64,000 nucleotides of DNA from Terrirhizobium terrae (GTDB lineage: Bacteria > Pseudomonadota > Alphaproteobacteria > Rhizobiales > Rhizobiaceae), in the NCBI RefSeq assembly GCF_030323265.1, contig NZ_CP104990.1:372001-436000 (forward strand), given 5' to 3'. The notes under the pieces are model-generated. The model was not told the origin of the DNA. It was given only the letters and a program-made list of their open reading frames with translations, and did not search any database. Below, in pieces: positions 39,477 to 48,654 of this stretch. A program made the position numbers and the translations under genes. Position 1 is the stretch's first letter. Each line of letters begins with the position of its first letter.

Positions 39477-40044
39477 TCGGAAGTGAATAATTCGCTCGTA
39501 CGACGCTCAAATGAGTCGACTGCAGACCCGTCTCGCCGGAGACGCTGTCACGACCATACGGTCCTTAATATAAAAAATATGGTTAACAGTCTGTAGAGAA
39601 ACTTATTCGTTGACTGGGTTTCATTTCGCCTAGCGTTCATAATCTTATCAGATAGTTACGACTGGCGATTTGTGACGCAGAGTCGAAGCTTCGTAAAGCC
39701 GGCAGCGTGTCTGGAAGTGAGATTTATCCTGATCATTTGGGGGCGGGCGGGCCGATCGAACATCCCCGCTTACGACATTCCAACGGTGAGATGATGAAGA
39801 GCGTCGGGAGCGCGTCTATCGCCGAACTGCGCGTCCGGGATGACAAGCGCGGATTCGTATTTGCGTTTTATGTCCGACCGCTTATGCCACGGCCAGCTTG
39901 ACGGTGCTGACAGAAGCGTAGTCGAGCATTTCGTCTTCGAAGGCAAACGTCCCGTTGGGCTGGAGGTTCTCTTTTCCCCAAGGCCACCTGAGCGTTTAGG
40001 TCCGCCGAGGGCCCGAACGATAGAGTTGCACCAATCCTACTCTC

Positions 40045-40749
40045 TCAAAGCTTAGGCACCACGAGTTCGGCAATTTCACCTTCAACATATAGCTTGGCGC
40101 CGGTAATCGCCTGCAAATCGTCAAAGCTGATCTCCGGCAGCTTTTCAAGGAGCACGAAATGGCCGTCCTTGATGCAAACTACCGAATGACTGGTATAGAC
40201 GCGGGTGACGCATGCGATGCCGGTAAGCGGGAAGGTGCATCTTTCCACTAGCTTCGGATCACCATTTTTTGTGAGATGTTCGGTGATGACGAATACTTGG
40301 CGTGCGCCGTGTACCAGATCCATCGCACCGCCAACGGCTGGTACGCCCCTGGAACCAACGCGCCAGTTCGCGAGATCACCGCTTTCCGCCACTTGTAGCG
40401 CTCCAAGGATGGCCACATCAAGATGGCCACCGCGCACCATTGCGAAGCTGTCGGCATGATGGAAGATAGACGCGCCAGGCTTCAACGTCACAGCCTTCTT
40501 GCCCGCGTTGATGAGGTCCCAGTCCTCTTCACCGGATCTCGGCGCCTCTCCGAAATCGAGAATACCATTTTCTGTATGGAAGACTATCTGCCGGCCCTGC
40601 GGCTGATAGCGGGCGACCATTTCGGGAAAGCCGATGCCGAGGTTCACATAGGCGCCGTCCGCGATGTCCTGCGCTGCCCGCCAGGCGATCTGGGCGTTGG
40701 AGAGCTTGATCTCGCCGAACATGTGAGTACTCAGCGCCTCGTTGCTCAT
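40045..40749 (-). CDS. pcaJ: 3-oxoadipate CoA-transferase subunit B
   Basis: A 234-aa family I CoA-transferase beta subunit. It shows YVNLGIGFPEMVARYQP and HTENGILDFGEAP, where the glutamate of the xENG motif forms the covalent CoA thioester. GGHLDVAILGALQVAESGDL, VGGAMDLVHGARQVFV and TSHSVVCIKDGHF follow. With the alpha subunit it transfers CoA from succinyl-CoA to 3-oxoadipate in the beta-ketoadipate pathway; succinyl-CoA:acetoacetate transferase is the close alternative. It follows the alpha-subunit gene by 2 bp. Other pca genes are not nearby. Confidence 0.87.
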   Translation of the reverse strand: MSNEALSTHMFGEIKLSNAQIAWRAAQDIADGAYVNLGIGFPEMVARYQPQGRQIVFHTENGILDFGEAPRSGEEDWDLINAGKKAVTLKPGASIFHHADSFAMVRGGHLDVAILGALQVAESGDLANWRVGSRGVPAVGGAMDLVHGARQVFVITEHLTKNGDPKLVERCTFPLTGIACVTRVYTSHSVVCIKDGHFVLLEKLPEISFDDLQAITGAKLYVEGEIAELVVPKL

Positions 40750-40751
40750 GC

Positions 40752-41467
40752 TTAGATACCTCTTTCATAGTGCAAGCCAGCCCGGATCATCGCTTCTTCC
40801 TGTTGCGGTTCTGGCACTTCGACCACACGATCGACAAAGATCCCGGGCGTCACGACATGTTCGGGATCAATCGCACCGGCATCAACGATTTTGGAAGCTT
40901 GGACGATTGTCCTCGCGGCAGCCATGCACATGATTGGATTGAAGTTTCGTGCTGCTTTGTTGTAGGTCAGGTTGCCATGCGTATCGCTGGTATGGGCCTT
41001 GATTAACGCAAAATCCGCTTTCAGCCAGCGCTCTTGCACATAATGCTTGCCATCAAACTCGGCTGTCGGCTTGCCGATAGCAAGTTCAGTCCCGTAGGCG
41101 GTTGGCGTGTAAAAGGCAGGAATACCAGCGCCCCCGCTCTGATACGTTCAGCAAGTGTACCTTGTGGCACCAACTCAAGTTCGATCTCACCCGCAAGGTA
41201 TCTGTCGGTGAATGCCCGCGGATCGGATGATTTCGGAAATGAGCAGATCATCTTGGCGACCATGCCCGCATCTATCATTGCGGCAATTCCAATCCGCCCA
41301 TTGCCGGCATTGTTGTTGATGACCGTGAGATATCTTGGGCGTCTGTCGACCAACGCGTGGATGAGTTCAATCGGCGCCCCCGATCCTCCAAAGCCACCAA
41401 TCATAACAACGGCACCGTCTCCAATACTGGCGACAGCTTCCGCGAGGCTATCTGATCGCTTATCCAC
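40752..41467 (-). pseudogene. pcaI: 3-oxoadipate CoA-transferase subunit A, one frameshift
   Basis: A ~238-aa alpha subunit. It has DGAVVMIGGFGGSGAPIELI, the CoA-binding glycine-rich region, then TVINNNAGNGRIGIAAM, ICSFPKSSDP and ELELVPQGTLAERIRAG. The frame breaks in the plus-strand C5 run 41131-41135: with one more G in the coding strand RAGALVFLP becomes RAGGAGIPAFYTPTAYGTE, as in PcaI, running into DFALIKAHTSDTHGNLTYNK and TPGIFVDRVVEV. PcaI proteins share this NNNAGNG and ALIKAH pattern closely, which favours 3-oxoadipate over acetoacetate as substrate. No other beta-ketoadipate genes are in view. Confidence 0.86.
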
Positions 41468-41745
41468 CGAACTCTCCCAAAAAACTGCTGCTTATCTCGC
41501 CCTCGCTCCGAGTTCTTTGATACGAAAAATAGACGGTTGCGACAATTGTAGTGCGCGACGGTTGTTCTTCCGCTGAACATTAGAAGCGAAGGCACGATTG
41601 CAGCCAGTGGTGTGGGCCCGCTAACACATATTTCTTCGCTGAGAATAATCGCAGATCTGTGCAGTCGTTCGCAGCTTGGCGTCTTTTACTAAGCCAAATG
41701 CTCTGTTTCGCGGTGACCAATGCGTGTTAAAATCACCTTCCTGTT

Positions 41746-44498
41746 GTGACCATCAGCCTCGAACAGGTCGACGCGATGGAAAAGAACCTTCTGCGCTACA
41801 TCTGGCGTCATACCCGAAGGCAGCAATTGTGGATATTGCTCCTCGTGGCAGTGTCCATGGTTCCGTACTTCCTCTCGTTCGATCTCCCGAAGCAGATCGT
41901 CAACGGGCCCATCCAGGGCAATGGCTTTGAAGCAGCCAATGCACGCCAGCCATTCTTTCGACTGGCCTACGATCTCCCGGTAGTCGGCCATGTCGAGCTT
42001 TTCAGCGGGATCGACCTTGATCGGCAGCAGACGCTGATGGCGTTCAGCACAGTGTTCCTGGCGTTGGTCCTGATCAACGGGTTGTTCAAATTCTACATCA
42101 ACACCTGCAAGGGGCAACTTGGCGAACGAATGCTGCGCCGGATCCGCTTCGAACTCGTCGACCGCATTCTTCGCTTCCCGCCTAAACACTTCAAGCAGCT
42201 GAAGTCGGCCGAAATAGCCACCATGGTAAAAGACGAGGTGGAGCCGCTGGGCGGCTTTACGGGCGACGCATTCATTCTGCCCGCGCTTCTCGGCGGTCAG
42301 GCTCTCACGACGCTGGGCTTCATCATCGTTCAGAATGTCTGGCTCGGCATGATTACCGCCAGCATAGTTGCCGTCCAGCTCAGCATCATCCCGCGGATGC
42401 GCCGAAGATTGCTAGAGCTTGGACGCCTGCGCCAACTGACGGCACGCGAATTCTCGGGAAGGGTCAGCGAGATTGTCGACGGCATCAGCGCCGTCCACAG
42501 CAATGACACCTCCAATCTCGAGCGTGCCGATATCGCTTGGCGGCTCGGACAGATCTTCTCGATCCGCTATGATCTTTACCGATGGAAATTTCTGGTAAAA
42601 TTCATCAATAACCTTCTCGCTCAGGTCACTCCGTTCATCTTCTATGCTTTCGGTGGCTACTTTGTTCTCCTGGGAAAGCTCGATCTTGGTCAGCTCGTTG
42701 CCGTCATCGCCGCTTACAAGGATCTTCCGAGCCCCTGAAGGATCTCATCGACTGGGATCAGGCGCGGCAGGATGTGCAGGTCAAATATGCGACTGTATGC
42801 GACCAGTTCAGCATCGAGCCGCTCATCGCGCCATCGGTTCACGAGCTTGCTAATGGCCCTGTCCCGCCGCTTCAGGCATCGGTTATCGTTCGAAATCTGA
42901 CGCTGCTCGACGACAGCGGCGCGCGACTGCTGGATGATGTCTCAGCCGAGGTCGGGGCAGGCGAGACCATTGCACTGGTAGGCACCACCGGAAGCGGAGC
43001 CGAGGCGTTTGCAGAAGCCCTCGGCCGTCTCATCTGGCCAGAGGCCGGCAGCATTACAATCGATGGCCAGAACCTGCTCGATATGCCGGAATCCATCACC
43101 GGACGGCGCATCTCCTACGTATCCGGGGAGCCATTCTTCCTGCACGGCACGCTGATGGACAATCTGCTCTATGGGCTGAAGCACGCGCCTCAGGCGAACG
43201 CAACGATGGACGAAGAGCATCTCGCGGAATTCGAGCGCTACGCGGCGGAAGCGCGTAGAGCCGGCAATGTCGAATTCGACCTGCATGGCGACTGGGTGGA
43301 CTACCAAGCCGCCGGAGCGAACGGACCGAGCGATCTGCTCAAAGCAATCCAGCCGATACTCGACGCGGTGCAGATATCGGAGGATATTTTCGATCTCACG
43401 TTGCGCTCCAGCGTAGATGTGCAGGCACATCGAACCATCTGCGAACGAATAGTCGAATTGCGCCGCTCGCTGCGTCATCGGCTGGCGGCCGAGCATCGTG
43501 ACGACGTGCTCGTGCCGTTCGACTTCGATCTTTACAACATCCAGGCTAGCGTCGGAGAAAATCTGTTGTTTGGCACGAGGACGCAACCAGGTCTCAGCGA
43601 TCGGGACCTGATCGTCTCTCCATATTTCCAAGAGTTCCTGGAGGACACCGGGCTGGATCATGAGCTGTACCAGATGGGCCTGGCGATAGCTGAGACGTCA
43701 GTCGAACTCTTCCACGATCTTGCCCCCCAGCACTCGTTCTTCGGCCGGCTGACATTCATGTCCGCCGATGACATTCCCGTCTACCAAGCAATGCTATCGC
43801 GATGCCGCGGCCTGCGTCTTGACCAGGTTCAGACTGAGGAACGCGCCTCGATCACCGCGCTCAGTCTCTCGTATATAGAGCCCAGTCACCGTTTCGGTCT
43901 CTTGAGCGAAAATCTCATGGACAGACTTGTAAAGGCACGCAAGCTTTTCTACGCGGACCTTCCCGACGACATGGGAGGGCTGATAGATCGTCATGACCCG
44001 GAACACTTTACGAATTCCGCCAGTCTGTTGGATAACGTGCTCTTCGGCCGCGTCGCTTATCAGGTGGCTGACGCTGCGGATCACATCCGGATCATAATGA
44101 AGGATCTCTTCTGTGAGGCGGGTCTCTATGAGGGCGCCATGGCGATCGGTCTTCAGTTCGACGTCGGCGCCAGTGGAAAGCGCCTAACGATGGGGCAGAG
44201 ACAAAAGCTCAACCTTGCCCGCGCATTGCTGAAGCATTCGGACCTGACTATACTCAACCGACCACTTTCGGCGCTCGACCAGCGTGTCGAGGAGGAGATC
44301 ATGCGGTCCATCATCCGGCAGCGGAATGAAGCGGGGCAATCAAACTCACTTGTATGGGTCGTTTCCGATCCGCATGTCGCAGGGATTTTTGACAGGGTCC
44401 TGCTTTTCCAGCGTGGATCCTTGATAGGTTGCGGTGACTATCTGGAACTGTCGCGGTCAAATGCGGTTTTCAGGGAGTTGCTTCGCTTGGTAAAATAG
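41746..44498 (+). pseudogene. ABC transporter-like membrane protein with degenerate nucleotide-binding motifs, one frameshift
   Basis: A ~917-aa protein. The N-terminal half is an ABC exporter membrane domain (QLWILLLVAVSMVPYFLSFD, FPPKHFKQLKSAEIATMVKD). The frame breaks in CCCC at 42732-42735: one more C gives YKDLPSPLKDLIDWDQARQD and joins the second half. The ATPase-like half has lost key residues: Walker A reads GTTGSGAEAF (no lysine), the signature LTMGQRQKLNLARAL is near normal, and Walker B reads TILNRPLSALD instead of LDEPTSALD. It is ~570 residues long and contains three similar segments (MDNLLYG, GENLLFG, LDNVLFG). The start is GTG 41746 or ATG 41776. A cNMP-binding gene follows, which points to a regulatory or binding role more than to transport. 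Confidence 0.82.
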
Positions 44499-44540
44499 AC
44501 CTCATGTGCGCCAAGTAGGGCCTTCGGGAGAGTGGGAAAC

Positions 44541-44996
44541 ATGCTCAGCGATGAGGTGGAGACTTTGCGGGAAGTGCCGATCTTTGCCAGCATTGAGCCG
44601 GCGAAGCTGAAGCTTCTGGCCTTCGCTTGCGATCGCATGACCTACCGTGAGGGCCAGGATATATGTCGCCAGGGTGACCAGGGCGATGCTGCCTACGTGC
44701 TTCTGTCCGGCGTGGCAGACGTGATCGTGTCATCCGCCGCGGGCGAGGTGAAGGTGGCAGTCATCGGCGCGAACGCCGTCGTCGGAGAGATGGCGGTTCT
44801 CTGCAATATTCCTCGCACTGCCACTGTACGCGCTGTGTCGAAATTGGAGGTCCTGCGTATCAGCAAGGATCATTTCCTGGCTTTGACAAGCGAGTTCCCG
44901 CAAGTTGCCACCGAGATCATGCGCACGCTCGCTACGCGGCTGAGCCGGACTACGGCTGAGCTCGCCAATGCCCGGATCTCCTACACCACACGTTGA
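44541..44996 (+). CDS. Cyclic nucleotide-binding domain protein
   Basis: A 151-aa single-domain protein of the CRP/cNMP fold, without a DNA-binding helix-turn-helix. It starts ETLREVPIFASIEPAKLKLL and has YREGQDICRQGDQGDAAYVL. The phosphate-binding cassette is GEMAVLCNIPRTATVRAV, in which the Gly-Glu and Arg residues that grip cAMP/cGMP are kept. A last helix runs to the end. The ATG at 44541 is 42 bp after the ABC-like stop, so the two are probably co-transcribed. With a class III cyclase 1.3 kb downstream on the opposite strand, it may be the sensor that passes a cyclic-nucleotide signal to the ABC-like protein. Confidence 0.87.
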   Translation: MLSDEVETLREVPIFASIEPAKLKLLAFACDRMTYREGQDICRQGDQGDAAYVLLSGVADVIVSSAAGEVKVAVIGANAVVGEMAVLCNIPRTATVRAVSKLEVLRISKDHFLALTSEFPQVATEIMRTLATRLSRTTAELANARISYTTR

Positions 44997-45144
44997 TCGC
45001 AGCCTGTCCCAAACCGGATAAAGCCTAGCCTCTCCCGCTTAGGTTGCCTCAAAAGATGATAGGTGCTATATTTTCTCTTGGTGAATTAGTGAAAGCGGCG
45101 TGCGGTCCGGGGCCATTTGAAAATCTCCCGGGGTAGGGGGTGCC

Positions 45145-45741
45145 GTGCTTCTTGCCAAATCGACATTCGCGATTTTTTGTCTGGCGGCCAGTTTCTCGGT
45201 CGCCGGACCACTCCAGGAGGCCGCGAAAAGCGGAGACTTGGTGCTGCTCAGGCAGGCACTTGCCGAGACAACCAACTTGTCGGAGGCGGACGAGGCCGGT
45301 GATCCGGCTCTCATATTGGCATCCCTGGCAGGCCATGCCGATGCAGTGGAGCTGATCCTGGAGAAGGGCGCAGATATCGAGGTGAGAAACAAAGGCGGGC
45401 TGACGGCACTTCATGCGGCTGCCTATGCAGGTGAACTCGACGTGGTGAGGCTTCTTGTCGCGAAGGGTGCGCTGGTCAACGATACCAGGAATTTCTACAA
45501 GATGTCGCCTTTGCATGCGGCAGCAGAGGAAGGTCACGCTGACGTGGCTGCATTCCTTGTGGCGAACAAGGCAGATATCGAGGCGGCAGAGAGGAATGGC
45601 TACACGCCCCTTACTCAAGCCGGATGGCGCGGATACTGGGACGTCGGCAATATTCTTCTGAAGGCCGGCGCAGTTTGCCAGAAATCCGAACTTGTCGGTG
45701 AGCCGCTTTACAACGAGTGCATGAAGCGAAAATCGCTCTGA
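45145..45741 (+). CDS. Secreted ankyrin-repeat protein
   Basis: A 198-aa protein with a GTG start at 45145 behind AGGGGG. A short signal peptide (FAIFCLAASFSVAG) is followed by about five ankyrin repeats: PLQEAAKSGDLVLLRQALAE, LILASLAGHADAVELILEKG, TALHAAAYAGELDVVRLLVA, SPLHAAAEEGHADVAAFLVA and TPLTQAGWRGYWDVGNILLK. Two cysteines lie near the C-terminus (AVCQKSE, NECMKR) and could form a disulfide in the periplasm. Periplasmic ankyrin proteins usually mediate protein-protein contacts, sometimes next to oxidative-stress enzymes. It lies 31 bp upstream of the YHS gene in the same direction. Confidence 0.83.
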   Translation: MLLAKSTFAIFCLAASFSVAGPLQEAAKSGDLVLLRQALAETTNLSEADEAGDPALILASLAGHADAVELILEKGADIEVRNKGGLTALHAAAYAGELDVVRLLVAKGALVNDTRNFYKMSPLHAAAEEGHADVAAFLVANKADIEAAERNGYTPLTQAGWRGYWDVGNILLKAGAVCQKSELVGEPLYNECMKRKSL

Positions 45742-45772
45742 TCATTCGTTGCGACATGGACGGGAGGAAAGC

Positions 45773-46270
45773 ATGTCCACGAACAGAAGCAAATTTGCCG
45801 TTGCGACTGCTGCGATGGCAGTATTCTTGTCATTGTCGCATCAGGCTGCCGGCGATGACTTCGTCAACACGGGATATTTCGGCGACGTTGCAATCAAGGG
45901 ATATGACCCTGTCGCTTATTTTGTCGAGGGCAAGGCAATCGAAGGCAGCAATCAGTATTCGCATCGCTGGCTTGGCGCGACATGGCATTTCGCCAGCGCG
46001 GAGCATCGGGATCTCTTCATCAAGGACCCGTCTCGCTATGCGCCGCAGTATGGCGGCTATTGTGCCGATGGCGTATCGTTTGGCACGGTAACCACCAATG
46101 TCGATCCGCGCGCCTGGCGTATCATCGACGGCAAGCTTTATATCAGCTACGATCCGGGCGCTGCCGAGGGCATGGAAAAGAACGCGTCCAAGGTGCCAGA
46201 ATCGCAGAAGCACTGGGCCGACGTCCAGCAAACACTCATCTCCGAGAAAGCTCGGACGCAGTGGCAATGA
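45773..46270 (+). CDS. Secreted YHS-domain protein
   Basis: A 165-aa protein with an N-terminal signal peptide (FAVATAAMAVFLSLSHQAAG). The YHS-like domain is VAIKGYDPVAYFVEGKAIEG, SHRWLGATWHFASAEHRDLF, then PQYGGYCADGVSFG. YHS domains occur in metal ATPases and multi-component monooxygenases and may bind metal, although this branch (GYDPVAYF ... YGGYCA) is found as free periplasmic proteins of unknown role. I chose the ATG at 45773 because GGGAGG lies 11 bases upstream. It is convergent with the cyclase gene, 9 bp away. Confidence 0.85.
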   Translation: MSTNRSKFAVATAAMAVFLSLSHQAAGDDFVNTGYFGDVAIKGYDPVAYFVEGKAIEGSNQYSHRWLGATWHFASAEHRDLFIKDPSRYAPQYGGYCADGVSFGTVTTNVDPRAWRIIDGKLYISYDPGAAEGMEKNASKVPESQKHWADVQQTLISEKARTQWQ

Positions 46271-46279
46271 ATAGGTCGA

Positions 46280-48502
46280 TCAACGCGCCTCGCCGGTAGG
46301 GGAAAAATACTGCAGAGAACGTGGCGTAACGTGAACATAGGCGAAGTCGCCTGTGACTGGATCGGTGTTCCGATAGACAGTCCCGCACACTAGGCGGTCG
46401 AGAAAGTACCCCTCGAACTTCTCGCAAAGTCGATCCCCTTGGATTTCGGCAATACCGGTGATGCTGGTATTGGCGCTACGATAGGCTGTCTGGCCGCCCG
46501 GACCGAAATATTGCATGAAGTCGGTGCCGTTTTTATGCTTGCCCGCCCAAGTCTGATTGTTGATCAGCGCCTCTAGATCCCTTCCCGTGACGCGATCCGC
46601 ATCATTCCCCTGGAAGCCGAATGGCCATTCGGGAATACCTGCAGACTTCAAGGCGTTTAGGTGATGATCGAGGTCGCTGCCGGACCAGTAGTCGTAGAGA
46701 TACCGATAATAGGCCAGATTGCTTTCGGGGAAGAGTGCGAGCAATTTCGCCACTTCCTCTTGCGCTCGGGGATGATTGCCTATGTTGGCATAGGCCGCCG
46801 CGAGATACTCGCGCGCCGGTTCCGTTTTCGGCAGGTTCAGGAGAGCAGCCTCGATCAGCGGTATCGCTCGACTGTCCGCTCTCGCGGAATAAAATACGAT
46901 CCCGGCGAGCATGTTGAAACCGGGCGCGGGGGACGGATCAAGCCGCAGGGCCATTTCGATTGCTGAAGTCGCCTGATCATGAGAGCCGGTATGCGCCAGG
47001 ATTAGCGCGAGATTGCCGAACGCCTCGGCATCATTGGGCTGGGCTTCTATGGCGTTGTTTGCGGATGCGAGAGCTTCGTCACTTCTTCCATCCACCCATT
47101 GCAGCAGTGCTAGAACGGTGTGCGCTCGCGAGTTGCCGGGATCCAGCTTCAAAGCATGTCCCGCCGCATCATAGGCAATTTTTCGAGCGACCGCGGCCGA
47201 CCATAGATTGTTATAGTCGTTCCGCCATACGTCGACCGCGACCCTGGCGATCCCGGCATAAGCATTGGCGAAGCGCGGGTCCAGATCGATTGCCTTCTGA
47301 TAGTACGACAATGTCCGCCGGTAGGTATCGACGTCGCCGTAGATAAACCCTTCATGCTCGGCTCGCATGTAATAGTCGTAAGCCTCCAGGCTGTCGGTGG
47401 GCAGACGCGCCAGCTGGCTTTTCTCGCCTTTGCTCAGTTTCACTTCAAGGGCCGAGATGATCCGCCCGATCACGTCGTCTTGGACAGCAAAAAGATCAGC
47501 ATATTGTCGGTCATAACCTTCCGCCCATATCGATAGACCGCCCATGGCCTCGATCAATTTTGCGTTGATTCTCAAGCGCGACCCGGCGCGCTGAACCGTT
47601 CCCTCAAGCACATACTGAACGCCCAGCTCGGATGCGATCTCCTGAATAGTTGCAGGCTTGTCGCGAACGGCGAAGACTGAATGGCGAGCGATCACGAAGA
47701 GGCCCGAGATCTTGGACAACTCGGTTATGAGGTCATCCGTCAAACCTTCGGCCAGATGATCGTGGCTTGTATCGCCGCTGACGTTGATAAAGGGCAGGAC
47801 CGCGACCGATGGCTTGTCGGGCAGCGGATGAGCATATTGGTTGGTCGTTTGTGCTGAAGAGAATATCGGCCATGCATACCACCACGATAAAGCCGCCGCC
47901 GCGGGCAGTCCGCCGACAATTGCCGCAATGATGGCAAGTCGCCTGATCGGGAACCGGCGGGGAATGACAGATCTGCCGGCGGGCAGATGCTCCAGCGTGA
48001 CGCGATAGACCCTGACCGGCTCGGTGAAACCCTTGACCTTGCGGCTGCCCAGCGACTTGTATCCCGCATTGATTTTGGATTTGACCTGATCGTAGGTGGA
48101 GCCCGATATCGCAATGCCACCGGGCTCTGCCAGCGCCTCGATACGGTCTGCAATGCTCACGCCCTCGCCGTGGATATCATCACCTTCGACAAGCACGTCT
48201 CCGAGATTGATACCGATGCGGAATTTCAGCTCCACAGTGCCGGCAATCGCCTTGCCCTGTTCCTTCTTCTGCCGCTGAACATCGATCGCACACCGCAGGG
48301 CATCGACGACGCTGTGAAATTCGACGAGAAGCCCATCTCCCAGAGCCTTTACGATGCGACCGCTATTGGCTTCAATTGCAGGGGTGAAGATAGTGTCCAT
48401 ATCGGAGCGAAAGCGTGCACGGGTCTGCTCTTCGTCGATTTCGCTGAGGCGGCTGTAACCGACGACATCCGCAATCAATATGGTGGCGAGGCGGCGTTCC
48501 AT
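46280..48502 (-). CDS. Class III adenylate/guanylate cyclase with TPR sensor region
   Basis: A 740-aa protein. The N-terminal cyclase domain (~1-170) keeps both metal-binding aspartates: Asp12 in LIADVVGYSR and Asp56 in ALGDGLLVEF; FRIGINLGDV and VSIADRIEALA follow. A single membrane helix lies near 190-210 (LAIIAAIVGGLPAAAALSWW). Then comes the domain typical of these fusions (SVAVLPFINVSGD ... LAEGLTDDLITELSKI), which resembles the TolB N-terminal fold, and TPR repeats from ~390 to 600. The last ~100 residues are unassigned. It should make cAMP or cGMP in the cytoplasm in response to an envelope signal. It converges on the YHS, ankyrin and cNMP-binding genes. Confidence 0.87.
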   Translation of the reverse strand: MERRLATILIADVVGYSRLSEIDEEQTRARFRSDMDTIFTPAIEANSGRIVKALGDGLLVEFHSVVDALRCAIDVQRQKKEQGKAIAGTVELKFRIGINLGDVLVEGDDIHGEGVSIADRIEALAEPGGIAISGSTYDQVKSKINAGYKSLGSRKVKGFTEPVRVYRVTLEHLPAGRSVIPRRFPIRRLAIIAAIVGGLPAAAALSWWYAWPIFSSAQTTNQYAHPLPDKPSVAVLPFINVSGDTSHDHLAEGLTDDLITELSKISGLFVIARHSVFAVRDKPATIQEIASELGVQYVLEGTVQRAGSRLRINAKLIEAMGGLSIWAEGYDRQYADLFAVQDDVIGRIISALEVKLSKGEKSQLARLPTDSLEAYDYYMRAEHEGFIYGDVDTYRRTLSYYQKAIDLDPRFANAYAGIARVAVDVWRNDYNNLWSAAVARKIAYDAAGHALKLDPGNSRAHTVLALLQWVDGRSDEALASANNAIEAQPNDAEAFGNLALILAHTGSHDQATSAIEMALRLDPSPAPGFNMLAGIVFYSARADSRAIPLIEAALLNLPKTEPAREYLAAAYANIGNHPRAQEEVAKLLALFPESNLAYYRYLYDYWSGSDLDHHLNALKSAGIPEWPFGFQGNDADRVTGRDLEALINNQTWAGKHKNGTDFMQYFGPGGQTAYRSANTSITGIAEIQGDRLCEKFEGYFLDRLVCGTVYRNTDPVTGDFAYVHVTPRSLQYFSPTGEAR

Positions 48503-48654
48503 GCGTCCTCACAAGTTCTCCTTCAACGTTACAACAGGCTGGCTATCGAAACCATCGCTGATGGTGATGTCACGCGGCTTCCGCAGCCGTAGGCGAATGT
48601 AAGGCTAGACCGCCGCGGATTTGTTACCGCGTTAGCCTCTGAATCCTAGGCGCA

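Larger units (their letters stand above)
37455..40044. other. Gene-poor region with no intact gene
   Basis: About 2.6 kb without a convincing gene. Open frames here (for example 38131-38475, 38838-39377 and 39840-40055) lack ribosome-binding sites and family similarity. In one of them (38838-39377) the stretch EINTIINGMLYRGCP faintly recalls the N-terminal part of IS5-type transposases, which would fit a decayed insertion element, but this is weak. The region holds a strong hairpin (37730-37767) and two 16-bp palindromes (38317-38332 and 39461-39476), listed separately. It probably represents decayed accessory DNA at a junction. Confidence 0.45.
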
